IMG/VR virus record: IMGVR_UViG_3300044822_000051
Location: 1-51,590 of that record
Direction: 5' to 3' (one strand)
From: a virus
Length of the DNA stretch: 51,590 nt
Both the position numbers and the translations under genes were made by a program. Below, in pieces: positions 30,455 to 39,048 of this stretch (positions are counted from its first letter, which is position 1; every line of letters starts with the position of its first letter). The notes under the pieces are model-generated. The model was not told where the DNA came from. It made no database searches and saw only the letters and a program-made list of their open reading frames with translations.

Positions 30455-30852
30455 ATTTACACGGTACTGTACGTGGCGCGATTACCTCAGTGAACCCTGA
30501 TAAGCCAGTGCAGTGGCTTGCGTCCGCGGGTCCTAGTGTTGCGCCGGGCGGCAAACAGACAGCTACCTTCGCTGCCGCCGTTACTTTGCAAGGTCAGATC
30601 CAAGCGGCTCCTACTTCGATGTTGAAGCGGTATAATCTCCTGTCAGGCAATGAGATTTATCGCACGGTGTATTTCTACGGCCAGCGTCAGGCGATCAATC
30701 GCGCGGCCCAGCTTGGCGGGGATTTGTTGCAGTTCCCTGAAGTTCCTAACGGAACTACCCGCACGTGGCTGATTATCAAAGTGCCCGAGCAATGGCCCGA
30801 CTGGTGTTGTGTATTGTGCGTTATGCAATTGGACCCGAATAACCCGCCATGA
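30451..30852 (+). CDS. Hypothetical neck or head-closure protein
   Basis: 133 residues, MNLHGTVRGAITSVNPDKPV at the start, beta-rich. In related contractile phages this slot, between gp10-like and terminator genes, holds a head-closure or neck protein. ATGA-type overlaps on both sides. Assigned by position only. Confidence 0.62.
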   Translation: MNLHGTVRGAITSVNPDKPVQWLASAGPSVAPGGKQTATFAAAVTLQGQIQAAPTSMLKRYNLLSGNEIYRTVYFYGQRQAINRAAQLGGDLLQFPEVPNGTTRTWLIIKVPEQWPDWCCVLCVMQLDPNNPP

Positions 30853-31385
30853 GCTACTCTGTCAGTATCACACTTCAGAATGTGTATGAAGTGGTGCAAC
30901 CGCTGGTCATGGCGGTGACCGGGCTCGGGCAGAGTTTGGTGATACAGGACGCGCCGAATCGCAGCGCTATGCCGCCGGCATCGCCCGGATTCGTGGTCAT
31001 GCAGCTCACGCGGCAAAAACGCCTGCGCACGAATGTGGACACGACTCCGCCGGGTGCGAATCCTACCACTCAGTCGATTGAACAAGGGACGGAGCTTACG
31101 CTGCAGTTGGATTGTTATGGCGCCAGCTCAGGCGACTGGGCACAGATGTTGTCCGCGATCCTACGTGACGAACAGGGCTGCAATGCGCTAGAGCCCACGT
31201 GTGACCCACTTTATTGCGACGACCCCATGTGGGCGCCATTGGATGATTCAGAGCTGCAGTACGAGCAACATTGGATGCTATTTGCGAAACTGCAGTACAA
31301 TCCGATAACCACGGTGGGCCAGCAGTACGCCGACATCGTGGATTTTACACCGGTCAGCGTCAATCAGAAATTTCCTCCGGGTTGA
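30849..31385 (+). CDS. Tail terminator-like protein (LIC_12616 type)
   Basis: 178 residues. MSYSVSITLQNVYEVVQPLV then SPGFVVMQLTRQKRLRTNVD and SIEQGTELTLQLDCYG, DWAQMLSAILRDEQGCNALE match the phage neck/tail terminator group known as LIC_12616. It caps the tail tube and joins it to the neck. The 3' end overlaps a convergent minus-strand gene by 26 bases. Confidence 0.78.
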   Translation: MSYSVSITLQNVYEVVQPLVMAVTGLGQSLVIQDAPNRSAMPPASPGFVVMQLTRQKRLRTNVDTTPPGANPTTQSIEQGTELTLQLDCYGASSGDWAQMLSAILRDEQGCNALEPTCDPLYCDDPMWAPLDDSELQYEQHWMLFAKLQYNPITTVGQQYADIVDFTPVSVNQKFPPG

Positions 31386-31638
31386 CCGGTGGGACGCCCG
31401 CGCACGATTTGAACTCGGGCGGCTTGTCGCACAGTTTCTTAAACTCCTTCCGATGTTGTTCTACAGTCTGCCATTCGCGCCAAATCACGTGAATGACTTG
31501 GCGTTCATCGTCACAGCATTCGGTGAGCTGTGCCGCGAGTGACCAAACCATGTCCATAAGCGCGGCCTTGCTCAATTTCCCCAGTTCCCCGGTATGTTTG
31601 TAAGGGACCAAGGCGGGCGGAATATTTTTAAGATGCAT
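31360..31638 (-). CDS. Hypothetical accessory protein
   Basis: 92 residues, MHLKNIPPALVPYKHTGELG at the start, helical core DMVWSLAAQLTECCDDERQV. TTCCTGTT before the start gives AGGAAC on the minus strand as ribosome site. Last gene of the minus-strand cassette at 31.4-32.5 kb. Not recognised. Confidence 0.62.
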   Translation of the reverse strand: MHLKNIPPALVPYKHTGELGKLSKAALMDMVWSLAAQLTECCDDERQVIHVIWREWQTVEQHRKEFKKLCDKPPEFKSCAGVPPVNPEEISD

Positions 31639-31686
31639 GTTTAGTTCCTGTTAGTTGAGCTGCTAGATCGATTTGCTGGCAGTTGG

Positions 31687-32145
31687 TCAGCGAACGGTCC
31701 CGCCTTGGTTGTACAATCGCACGAATGCCAGCGCAAGGGTGCGCCTGTATTCGGTCCGCGCCGATGCGCTAACGCGGTCGTACTCGGCCCATGCGGCGGC
31801 GCGAACGCGGTCAAACTCGGCCTGTGCGGCGGCGCAAACGCGGTCGTACTCAGCCAGCGCCGGTGCGCGAACGCGGTTGTACTCAGCCAGCGCCGATGCG
31901 TAAACGCGGTCGTACTCGGCCCATGCGGCGGCGCAAACGCGGTCGTACTCAGCCAGCGCCGGTGCGCAAACGCGGTCGTACTCAGCCCGCGCGGTTAGGG
32001 GGAGAAGCTCACCGACCCAACTCCGACGGAACTTATCGACTACCTTTAGGGCGACTTCCTCGGTGACTTCCACAGAGTCGCCAAACAGCGCGCGTTGGCC
32101 TTCGCATGCGCCGGCATCAATTAATTGTTGCAGTGTTAGTTTCAC
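31687..32145 (-). CDS. Protein with eight 11-residue repeats
   Basis: 152 residues. The N-terminal 45 (LQQLIDAGACEGQRALFGDS and EVALKVVDKFRRSW) form a head seen in other phage repeat proteins. Residues 54-141 are eight copies of an 11-mer of type AEYDRVCAPAL (DNA period 33 bp, 31723-31986). Eleven-residue periodicity favours an extended helical, right-handed coiled coil. AGGAGC lies before the ATG. Number of repeats can change by slippage. Function unknown; I know similar repeats from phage genomes without assigned role. Confidence 0.75.
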   Translation of the reverse strand: MKLTLQQLIDAGACEGQRALFGDSVEVTEEVALKVVDKFRRSWVGELLPLTARAEYDRVCAPALAEYDRVCAAAWAEYDRVYASALAEYNRVRAPALAEYDRVCAAAQAEFDRVRAAAWAEYDRVSASARTEYRRTLALAFVRLYNQGGTVR

Positions 32146-32196
32146 GTTTCTAGCTCCTGTTTGGTTGTAAGGCGTCGCTGGTGCCTGTCGGCATCG

Positions 32197-32224
32197 GGTT
32201 GCGCCCGTGTGGACAGGCGCAACC
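32197..32224. other. GC-rich hairpin between cassette genes
   Basis: GGTTGCGCC (32197-32205) pairs with GGCGCAACC (32216-32224), 10-base loop. A competing pairing GCCTGTC/GACAGGC overlaps it. No T-run follows on either strand. It may attenuate transcription from operator 11. Confidence 0.55.
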
Positions 32225-32267
32225 GCGTTGACTACAGTTCCAAGTTATGTTTGTCCGATGCTCAAGG

Positions 32268-32531
32268 TTAGGTCAGATCGTATCCGGTGATAGTCCACTC
32301 AAGGTCGCTCAAGTCCTCAACCCCCTCCAGATCGGCGGCCGACTGGTAGTAGTACGCGGTCAACACAGCATCGCCGTTATCCGAAATTGACGCTGAGTAT
32401 TCCACGCTATCGTCACCATCAGTCTGCAGGCGACCCGTGGGCGCGCAGTTGACGCTATCCAGCATGTTTACCAGCTCGGCGCCAATCGCCTGAATTGCCT
32501 GCTCGCGAGTCATTATGCCTTTGGTGCTCAT
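32268..32531 (-). CDS. Hypothetical protein under operator 11
   Basis: 87 residues, MSTKGIMTREQAIQAIGAEL at the start, very acidic in the second half (DNGDAVLTAYYYQSAADLEG), ending WTITGYDLT. GGAG precedes the ATG by about 11 bases. Acidic small proteins under accessory control could be DNA mimics (anti-defence), but that is speculation. Confidence 0.65.
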   Translation of the reverse strand: MSTKGIMTREQAIQAIGAELVNMLDSVNCAPTGRLQTDGDDSVEYSASISDNGDAVLTAYYYQSAADLEGVEDLSDLEWTITGYDLT

Positions 32532-32558
32532 TGTCGTGTCTCTCCAGTTGGTGAGCCC

Positions 32559-32587
32559 AGTATACTGACGGCGCCGTCAGTTTGCAA
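32559..32587 (-). promoter_or_regulatory. Promoter with operator 11 (32564-32581)
   Basis: Minus strand TTGCAA, 17 bp, TATACT, perfect palindrome in the spacer. Twenty bases to the right, the plus strand has TTTAACATAAT ahead of the first secreted-protein gene. Confidence 0.78.
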
Positions 32588-32600
32588 GCTCTAATTGGCA

Positions 32601-32611
32601 TTTAACATAAT
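32601..32611 (+). promoter_or_regulatory. TTTAACATAAT motif before the secreted cassette
   Basis: Third copy of the 11-base element (see 21834), 52 bases before the ATG at 32663. Differs by one base from the other two. Confidence 0.35.
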
Positions 32612-32662
32612 CCCGTGCAATACTCTGGCGAGCATTAACCCTCGCTGGGGACTATTACGCAC

Positions 32663-34291
32663 ATGCGCTTACGACTTTTTGCCGCCCTGGCGCTCGCCTT
32701 GTTTGCAACCGCCGGCCACGCGCAACAGCTCATCAATTGCGCTACCGCCACCCCTTGCGCTAACAACGGCCCCACGAATACCGGCACCGGCGACCAGCTT
32801 CCTACCGCCGGCACCAAGATAAACGCGAATTTTCTGGCGCTGCCTAGTGAGCTGTTTAACGGGTTACCTTTGACGGTGGCTCATGGCGGCACGGGCACCG
32901 CGAGTCCCACCGTCACGCAAGGCTCGGGTATCACAATTACGGGCACGTGGCCCAATCTGACCATTAGCGCCACGGGTGGCAGTACGCCTCCGTCACCGGC
33001 TTACGGCACGATTTACAACAACAACGGCTCCTACGGCAGTCTCCTTCCGGGGTCAACTGGCGTGTATTGTCTCAATTGGGGCAGTTTAACCGCGGCGCCC
33101 ACCTTGACGACTTCGTGCGGCGGCTCGGGTGGCGCAGGGTTCGCGGCCATCACCAGCGGCACGAATACGACGGCGACCATGACCGTGGGATCTGGCGGCA
33201 CGGTCACCTATGCCGGCTCGGGCGTAGTCAATGCCAATGAGATAGCTGGGCTAGTCTGGCCAAGTTTGGTCAACGGCGACTGTCTCACCAATAACGGGAC
33301 TGCTCTTTCGTGGGGCGCATGTGGCTCGGGTTCGAACGCGTTTAGCAGCCTCACTAGCGGCACCAATACAGCCATGGCGGCACTGTGCGGCACTGGCTGC
33401 AGTATCGGCGCTACAGGCTCGGGAACGATTACGGCGACCGCTGCGCCCGTGGCCGGCATTACCGGGTTTGGCACCGGCATTGAGACGTTCCTCGCCACTC
33501 CGAGCAGTGCCAACCTGCTGAGCGCACTGACGACCAAAACCGGCACCGGCGTGGCCGTATTCGGCACATCGCCCACGCTGACCACTCCCGCCCTGGCCGG
33601 CTCGTCCACGGGTACCACGACTTTCGCCAGTGCGAACGCCAGCGCTACGAACTACACCATCACATTCCCGGCCGCGACGGGCACGTTGCCGTACTGGGCC
33701 ACTACCCCGGTCAGCGGCGACTGTCTGCAGTATTCCGGCACTGCGGGACTCGTGGTCTCTGTGGCGTGCTCGGGCGGCGCAGTCTCCAGTGTCACCGCCG
33801 GCACATCAGGATCCGTGTCCGCATCGCCCACCACGGGCGCGGTTGTAGTCGATTTGGCGAGTCAATCGGCGGGCACCATGTGCGCCAATTTGACCGGTTC
33901 GGCGGGCGCTCCCACATGCGGCAATACAATGGCGTCGTTACAATCCGCATTGACTGCGGCAAACGCGCTAGAAGTCTCGGCTACTTTGTCGAGTGGCGCG
34001 ACCAACAATTACTCGCCTACCGGCTACGGCACCACTACGGCGATTCTGAATTTGACGCCCGCCTCGGGGGGCTCATCACTGACGGGACTTGCGGCCGGTT
34101 CGGCGATGCAACAGATTTTCATCATTAACGCCGAGGCTGCGGGCGGCACGGATAACATTACGCTTACCAATCAATCCAGCAGCTCTACCGCGGCGAATCG
34201 GTTCTTAGCTTCCGGAAACCTTGTAATTCCCCCAGGTGGTGGAGTGCAGTGTCTTTACCGGTCATCGGTTTCTTACTGGTGGTGTCACTAA
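32663..34291 (+). CDS. Fibre-like protein with Sec signal peptide
   Basis: 542 residues. MRLRLFAALALALFATAGHA is a clear signal peptide with cleavage after GHA. The rest is Gly/Thr/Ser-rich beta text with the fibre-like NGLPLTVAHGGTGTASPT and NLVIPPGGGVQCLYRSSVSY at the end, several cysteines in pairs. Export of a fibre-like protein is unusual for a virion part; it may be a secreted or surface adhesin. First of four secreted proteins. Confidence 0.72.
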   Translation: MRLRLFAALALALFATAGHAQQLINCATATPCANNGPTNTGTGDQLPTAGTKINANFLALPSELFNGLPLTVAHGGTGTASPTVTQGSGITITGTWPNLTISATGGSTPPSPAYGTIYNNNGSYGSLLPGSTGVYCLNWGSLTAAPTLTTSCGGSGGAGFAAITSGTNTTATMTVGSGGTVTYAGSGVVNANEIAGLVWPSLVNGDCLTNNGTALSWGACGSGSNAFSSLTSGTNTAMAALCGTGCSIGATGSGTITATAAPVAGITGFGTGIETFLATPSSANLLSALTTKTGTGVAVFGTSPTLTTPALAGSSTGTTTFASANASATNYTITFPAATGTLPYWATTPVSGDCLQYSGTAGLVVSVACSGGAVSSVTAGTSGSVSASPTTGAVVVDLASQSAGTMCANLTGSAGAPTCGNTMASLQSALTAANALEVSATLSSGATNNYSPTGYGTTTAILNLTPASGGSSLTGLAAGSAMQQIFIINAEAAGGTDNITLTNQSSSSTAANRFLASGNLVIPPGGGVQCLYRSSVSYWWCH

Positions 34292-34292
34292 A

Positions 34293-35738
34293 ATGAGCCG
34301 TATTTTAGCTCTGCTCGCCGCTCTCGTATTTGCCGCCAGTGCGGCCGGTTCGGGTTTGGTTCCGCTGGGCGGCAGTACGTCTAGTAGCGGCGGGAGCGGG
34401 TTTACTCCGCAGACAGGGTTTGCTTATTCGGGCTCTACCGCATCAGGCGGCGTGATGACTATCACTAGCAGCAGCTCCGTGTTTGGTTCCAAGCCATACG
34501 GCGGCGGCCCCCCGTTGGTATGGGCGCCCATGACAACCGACATGAACGGATCCTCTTTGGGCCGTATCAGCGGGTCGGGCACCTGGTCAGTCGTAACCAA
34601 TCTAGTGTGGCAATCAGGCTGTGGTCCTACGGGCGCGGCGGGCTGCGCGTACGGCGGCACGACCAAGGGTGATGGTGTCATAGGTGGCCCCGGATCGGTC
34701 TATCAAGCGGTGGCCGCAGTTGACTTGAGTGAGTGGTCGGGCTGGGCGAGTCAAAATGCCGGTGCGGGCTATTACGTCAATGACCCAGGCCAGGGTTTCT
34801 ATATCTGGCGACAGGAGTATCATTCCGGCTTTGGCCATTTGGATGCTACATCATCCAACAGTTATAACAGTGTTGGTAATTACAATTACAAAAACATACG
34901 CTGGTTCAGCCTTTATAGCAGCGGGACGGCCGAGGGTTATCCCGACATTTACTACCCGACGCACAATCAGCGGTTCGCCGTCGATTCGTGCGAAACGCCT
35001 TATTGCTTCCCAGGTGTCCCGAATGGAGCGCCTACGCAGTACACCAATGCAACAACTACGGGGTCGCCTGACGTAAACGGCTCGGTTACCGTCCAACAGG
35101 CTTTTGATGGCATGACTTCAGGCAGTGGCGCATACAATAATTGGGTTACGGCCGAATTCGGACTGTTGACGAACACGTGCCTGAGCGGTGCAACCTGCTA
35201 TGCGAGCGGCGGTGCGCCCAATTCGCAATTTTCATATGTGGTAGTAGGCAAAAACAGTAACGCGCCCATTGAGACATGGCCGGTTAGTAACTATCAGAAC
35301 AGCAGCCCCGGCGTCGCTTGGATGTTCGTTGATAGCAGCTCACTGCAAACCAATGGGCACGGCACAATTATTCGCACGTTCGCACTCCAGGCCGTAGTTG
35401 ACGGTACGTCGGGTTGCCCGAGCTGCAGCGATTTGCCACTAAATGCGTACGTCAACTATGGGCCAACGTATGTAGACGACTGCCTGTGCCATGTGGTCGT
35501 ACAGGACACGTCAACCTACAACGCGGCTACGGCGCGTGAAATTCAAATTCCCAGCTCGTGGAGTTCAGGGTCTATAACCCTGACGCTTCGTGTTGGAGCA
35601 TTTTCGAATTTCCACGGTAAGTATTTGTTTGTCATCGATCCGTCTAATACGGCGCATTTGATCGGTAGCTTCACGACGCTGTTTGATGTGAAGGACGCCG
35701 TTAACGATGATTATTTTGACGTGAGGGAAGTCGCGTGA
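34293..35738 (+). CDS. Secreted protein, lectin/jelly-roll-like, Sec signal peptide
   Basis: 481 residues from ATG 34293. MSRILALLAALVFAASAAGS is a signal peptide. The mature part holds many Cys pairs (CGPTGAAGC, CETPYC, CPSC, CLC) fitting disulphides in the periplasm, and Trp/Tyr-rich stretches (GFYIWRQEYHSGFGHLDATS) as in carbohydrate-binding or lyase folds. The C-terminal strand text IQIPSSWSSGSITLTLRV suggests a beta sandwich. No catalytic motif seen. Confidence 0.7.
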   Translation: MSRILALLAALVFAASAAGSGLVPLGGSTSSSGGSGFTPQTGFAYSGSTASGGVMTITSSSSVFGSKPYGGGPPLVWAPMTTDMNGSSLGRISGSGTWSVVTNLVWQSGCGPTGAAGCAYGGTTKGDGVIGGPGSVYQAVAAVDLSEWSGWASQNAGAGYYVNDPGQGFYIWRQEYHSGFGHLDATSSNSYNSVGNYNYKNIRWFSLYSSGTAEGYPDIYYPTHNQRFAVDSCETPYCFPGVPNGAPTQYTNATTTGSPDVNGSVTVQQAFDGMTSGSGAYNNWVTAEFGLLTNTCLSGATCYASGGAPNSQFSYVVVGKNSNAPIETWPVSNYQNSSPGVAWMFVDSSSLQTNGHGTIIRTFALQAVVDGTSGCPSCSDLPLNAYVNYGPTYVDDCLCHVVVQDTSTYNAATAREIQIPSSWSSGSITLTLRVGAFSNFHGKYLFVIDPSNTAHLIGSFTTLFDVKDAVNDDYFDVREVA

Positions 35739-36553
35739 GGCACTTTTTGCTGTACGTTGTCACGGCTTTCTTAGGGATTGTTGGGCTGCAGCCCAACGCA
35801 TTCGCCACCGCGTCTGTGCGTCAAGAATCCCATACGGCATGGACTGCCGCGGGAGCGACCACGGTTACTACACCCGCGTTTGGCTCGGCTGTGCTTACAG
35901 GCGACACTATAGAAACGTGGGTAATCTGCAGTTGCACCACGACGCCCACGGGTGTTACGGATTCTGGTAGTCAGACATATACTCTGCGCACGTCGGTGCA
36001 CGATAACAATACAGGCGTGACAATCTATCTATATACGCACGTCAATAATTCCAGTGCTACGGCGTTGACCGTCACGGCCACGTGGGGTGCTGCGGAAACA
36101 TACAACGGAATATGGGCGAAGGATATTACAGGCGTCTCATCTAGCCCGTACCAGACAGCCGGCGGTCAGTCGCAGGCTAACCCCGGTACTACTACGGGTT
36201 TGATTAGCAGCGGCAATGTGACGCCCACGGGCCAACCTGCCCTCATTTCATCTTTGTCCTGGGATTCTGCGGGTAATGCATCCAGCATAGTGGCCGGATC
36301 ACAGACTGCAGGCTCCAACGGCTGGCTGCTGAGCGGCGGCACGGCACCTACAGGGAGTTCGGGCTCTCAGCGTGTGACCAGCACGTCTGCCATTGCCATG
36401 ACGTACTCAAATAGTACGGACGGCGGTTCTGCTGACTTTGTCACAATGGCGGCTATTTATACTGAGGCTACCGCCACAGGATCGCCCAACCAACATATGC
36501 CGCTGACCGGCGTCGCAAAAGTTATTCGTCCGCAATTCAAGAAGGCTGCCTAA
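35735..36553 (+). CDS. Secreted beta-sandwich protein, Sec signal peptide
   Basis: 272 residues, GTG start overlapping the previous stop. MRHFLLYVVTAFLGIVGLQP then NAFA forms the signal, cut probably after AFA. The mature text (VTTPAFGSAVLTGDTIETWV, IWAKDITGVSS) resembles beta-sandwich domains of surface proteins. Ends with a basic tail. Function unknown. Confidence 0.68.
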   Translation: MRHFLLYVVTAFLGIVGLQPNAFATASVRQESHTAWTAAGATTVTTPAFGSAVLTGDTIETWVICSCTTTPTGVTDSGSQTYTLRTSVHDNNTGVTIYLYTHVNNSSATALTVTATWGAAETYNGIWAKDITGVSSSPYQTAGGQSQANPGTTTGLISSGNVTPTGQPALISSLSWDSAGNASSIVAGSQTAGSNGWLLSGGTAPTGSSGSQRVTSTSAIAMTYSNSTDGGSADFVTMAAIYTEATATGSPNQHMPLTGVAKVIRPQFKKAA

Positions 36554-36982
36554 ATGCGCTCCATTATGAAGTTTGTTGTCTGCACTGTCGCACTATTGGC
36601 GTGGGGCCTGTCGGGCGCGCAGTCTGTCTACAACCAGATCCCGTTTTCTACCAACAGCAAGGGTGTGCTGATAGCCCCCGCTACGCCGGCTGCGACTCAA
36701 GTTAAAGCTAGCGCGGGCACGCTGCTAAGTATCACATGCTTTAACCTGTTGGCTACGCCGGTGTACGTCAAGTTTTTCGATGCCACTTCGGTGACGTTGG
36801 GCACCACGAGTGCATCACTCGACTTGATGTGCCCTGGCAACACTGCCGGCACTGGCTTTGTGTTGGCTACACCGTTCACGTTCGCGACCGGCATTGAGGT
36901 GGCGGTAACGGGCGGCATTTCACTGACCGACAACACCTCAATTACGGCCAGCAGCGTGGTCATTAATTACACGTATCAGTAA
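36554..36982 (+). CDS. Small secreted beta protein, Sec signal peptide
   Basis: 142 residues. MRSIMKFVVCTVALLAWGLS then GAQS is a signal peptide. The mature part QVKASAGTLLSITCFNLLAT then PVYVKFFDATSVTLGTT is a domain known from other phage structural regions. Directly follows the previous gene and is the last of the four before the tail sheath. Confidence 0.7.
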   Translation: MRSIMKFVVCTVALLAWGLSGAQSVYNQIPFSTNSKGVLIAPATPAATQVKASAGTLLSITCFNLLATPVYVKFFDATSVTLGTTSASLDLMCPGNTAGTGFVLATPFTFATGIEVAVTGGISLTDNTSITASSVVINYTYQ

Positions 36983-37008
36983 TAGCCCGTGGGAGCTTTG
37001 AGGCAACA

Positions 37009-38613
37009 ATGGGTATTACGTTCGATAACCCTAATATCACGTTTGACGAACTTATCACGTTCGATACGACGGGCCTGAGTACTGGAGTTCACATGGGCGG
37101 CGTTTCCGCAAAACGGTTTGTAAGTTCGATCCCTAGCGTATTAGCGGCCGGCGGTGCCGCGTTGGGAATGAACGCGATTATTCTTACCGCGAATACCGCG
37201 GTGCCGATTGGCGCTCTACTGAGATTCGGCAGTGCTACAGCGGTGGCCAATTTCTTCGGTAGCAGCTCGCTTGAAGCCGAACTTGCCGCAACCTATTTTG
37301 CAGGCTTCGTAGGCGCGACACAGATCCCCAGTGCGCTATATTTCGCTCAATACAACACGACGGCAGTGGCGGGATACTTGCGCGGTGCGGCTTTGACGGG
37401 TGTTACTCCCGCGTCGCTGCAATCGCTGTCGGGTACCATCACGTTAGTAATCGACGGCGTGTCTCACACCTCGGCCAATATCAACCTTGCCTCAGCGTCT
37501 AGCTTCTCTGCGGCGGCTGCGTTGATTCAGACGGGTATCCAAGCGGGCACGCCGTCCAGCACGGCAACGTGCTCATACGACTCCACGCGCAACGCATTCG
37601 TGATTACATCCAGTACTACAGGCGGCTCATCCGCCGTCGCATATCCCACTGTAGGAACCCTCGCGAACGGCTTGTTGCTGACTCAGGCGGCCGGTGCGGT
37701 GCTGTCGCCGGGAGCTGCAGCGGCTACCCCAAGCGGGCTCATGACGCCGCTGACTACGATTTCTCAGGACTGGGCAACATTCATGCTGTCCTTCGATCCT
37801 GATGGAGGCGCGGACGGCGGTCCGATCAAAGTGCAGTTCGCCGAGTGGAATGCCGGCCAAGGCGATTACTACGCATTCGTCGCGTGGGATGCCGCCACGT
37901 TGCCGTCAACTGAGTCGGACGATAGCTCGTGTTTCGCACAGGCAGTGTCCGCTCTAGACGGCACAATAGCGATTTGGAGCGCTACTCAAGGCGCCCAAAA
38001 TGCCGCGTTCGTATGCGGCTACGCGGCGTCAATCAACTTCCAATCTCCGGGCGGTAGAACCAATGCGGCGTATCGCGCGAGTCCCGCACTTACGCCTGAT
38101 GTCACTAGCGACACGATTTACGGGAATATCACTGCCAACGGGTATAATTGCTACGCGGATGTAGCGACCCGCACGCAGGCATTCCAATGGTTTCAGCCCG
38201 GCACTATCAGCGGCAGTTGGGACTTCATTGACTCCTATCTGAATCAGATTTACTGGAATTCGCAGTTCCAGACTGATTACGCGGTGTACCTGAGCAACAC
38301 CCCGAGCATTCCGTATAACCAGGAAGGTTATGCAGGCGTTCGCGGCGCCATCTCATCTGACATTACATCAATGGGATCCTTCGGGGCGTACGTGGCCGGC
38401 GGCAACCTGTCGGGCGCACAACAGGCGGAGATTAACGCGGCGTGCGGCGGCATAAACGCGGCGGCCACGGTTATCTCCCAAGGCTGGTATCAGTACGTGG
38501 CTGATCCAGGCCCCACGGTTCGAGCCGCGCGTGGGTCGCCAATCAACAAGTTTTTCTATTTCGACGGCGGCTCGGTGCAAATCATTGACATGTCGTCCAC
38601 GGATGTCCAATAA
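37009..38613 (+). CDS. Tail sheath protein (DUF3383-like)
   Basis: 534 residues. From residue 29 (MGGVSAKRFVSSIPSVLAAG) the protein matches DUF3383 sheaths: SATAVANFFGSSSLEAELAA, ITLVIDGVSHTSANINLASA and a C-terminal domain. Two starts are plausible: 37009 (GAGG before ATG) and 37093 (GGAG before ATG). Typical relatives start like the second, while the first adds a repeated ITFD segment (ITFDNPNITFDELITFDTTG). Forms the contractile sheath. Confidence 0.88.
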   Translation: MGITFDNPNITFDELITFDTTGLSTGVHMGGVSAKRFVSSIPSVLAAGGAALGMNAIILTANTAVPIGALLRFGSATAVANFFGSSSLEAELAATYFAGFVGATQIPSALYFAQYNTTAVAGYLRGAALTGVTPASLQSLSGTITLVIDGVSHTSANINLASASSFSAAAALIQTGIQAGTPSSTATCSYDSTRNAFVITSSTTGGSSAVAYPTVGTLANGLLLTQAAGAVLSPGAAAATPSGLMTPLTTISQDWATFMLSFDPDGGADGGPIKVQFAEWNAGQGDYYAFVAWDAATLPSTESDDSSCFAQAVSALDGTIAIWSATQGAQNAAFVCGYAASINFQSPGGRTNAAYRASPALTPDVTSDTIYGNITANGYNCYADVATRTQAFQWFQPGTISGSWDFIDSYLNQIYWNSQFQTDYAVYLSNTPSIPYNQEGYAGVRGAISSDITSMGSFGAYVAGGNLSGAQQAEINAACGGINAAATVISQGWYQYVADPGPTVRAARGSPINKFFYFDGGSVQIIDMSSTDVQ

Positions 38614-38615
38614 CC

Positions 38616-39047
38616 ATGGCTACGCTAACAGTCGCAAACAGCGCATTCACTCTGATTGTTCCGGGAGTATTCGCGGTGCCCGTCCCGATGAAAGGCTACT
38701 CCGCGGATGACGCATTCGACACAGACAACGTTGCGCCCAACGAAGTGCTCATGGGCGTGGACGCCATTTTGTCCGGCGGCTACGTGCCGTACCCGGTCAA
38801 ACTGAAATTTGTCCTGCAGGCTGACTCGCCGTCCAACTATTTTATGGACGCGTGGCGTCAGGCCATGGATGCGGCAAGGGATGCCTACCCGGCGAATGCG
38901 ACCATAGTGTCTCCGTCTGTTGGTAAAATCTGGACCTTTACCAAGGGGTTTTTGACAGGCGCCATGCCCACGCCTCCGGGCAAAAAGCTGTATCAGCCGC
39001 AGCCCTATGAAGTGACGTTTCAGAGCATAACCACGGCGGCGGCGTAA
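38616..39047 (+). CDS. Tail tube protein
   Basis: 143 residues, DDAFDTDNVAPNEVLMGVDA, VPYPVKLKFVLQADSPSNYF and QPYEVTFQSI. Length, position after the sheath and text fit tube proteins of DUF3383-type contractile phages. Assembles as hexameric rings around the tape measure. Confidence 0.82.
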   Translation: MATLTVANSAFTLIVPGVFAVPVPMKGYSADDAFDTDNVAPNEVLMGVDAILSGGYVPYPVKLKFVLQADSPSNYFMDAWRQAMDAARDAYPANATIVSPSVGKIWTFTKGFLTGAMPTPPGKKLYQPQPYEVTFQSITTAAA

Positions 39048-39048
39048 C

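Noticed and set aside
31723-31986. CRISPR-like array with 33-bp period
   Set aside because: The units are contiguous without spacers and encode an in-frame protein repeat.
4277-32587. LexA-type (SOS) boxes as explanation of the palindromes
   Set aside because: No LexA-like or CI-like protein is encoded, and one site covers the promoter of a TetR-like gene. Host LexA cannot be fully excluded.
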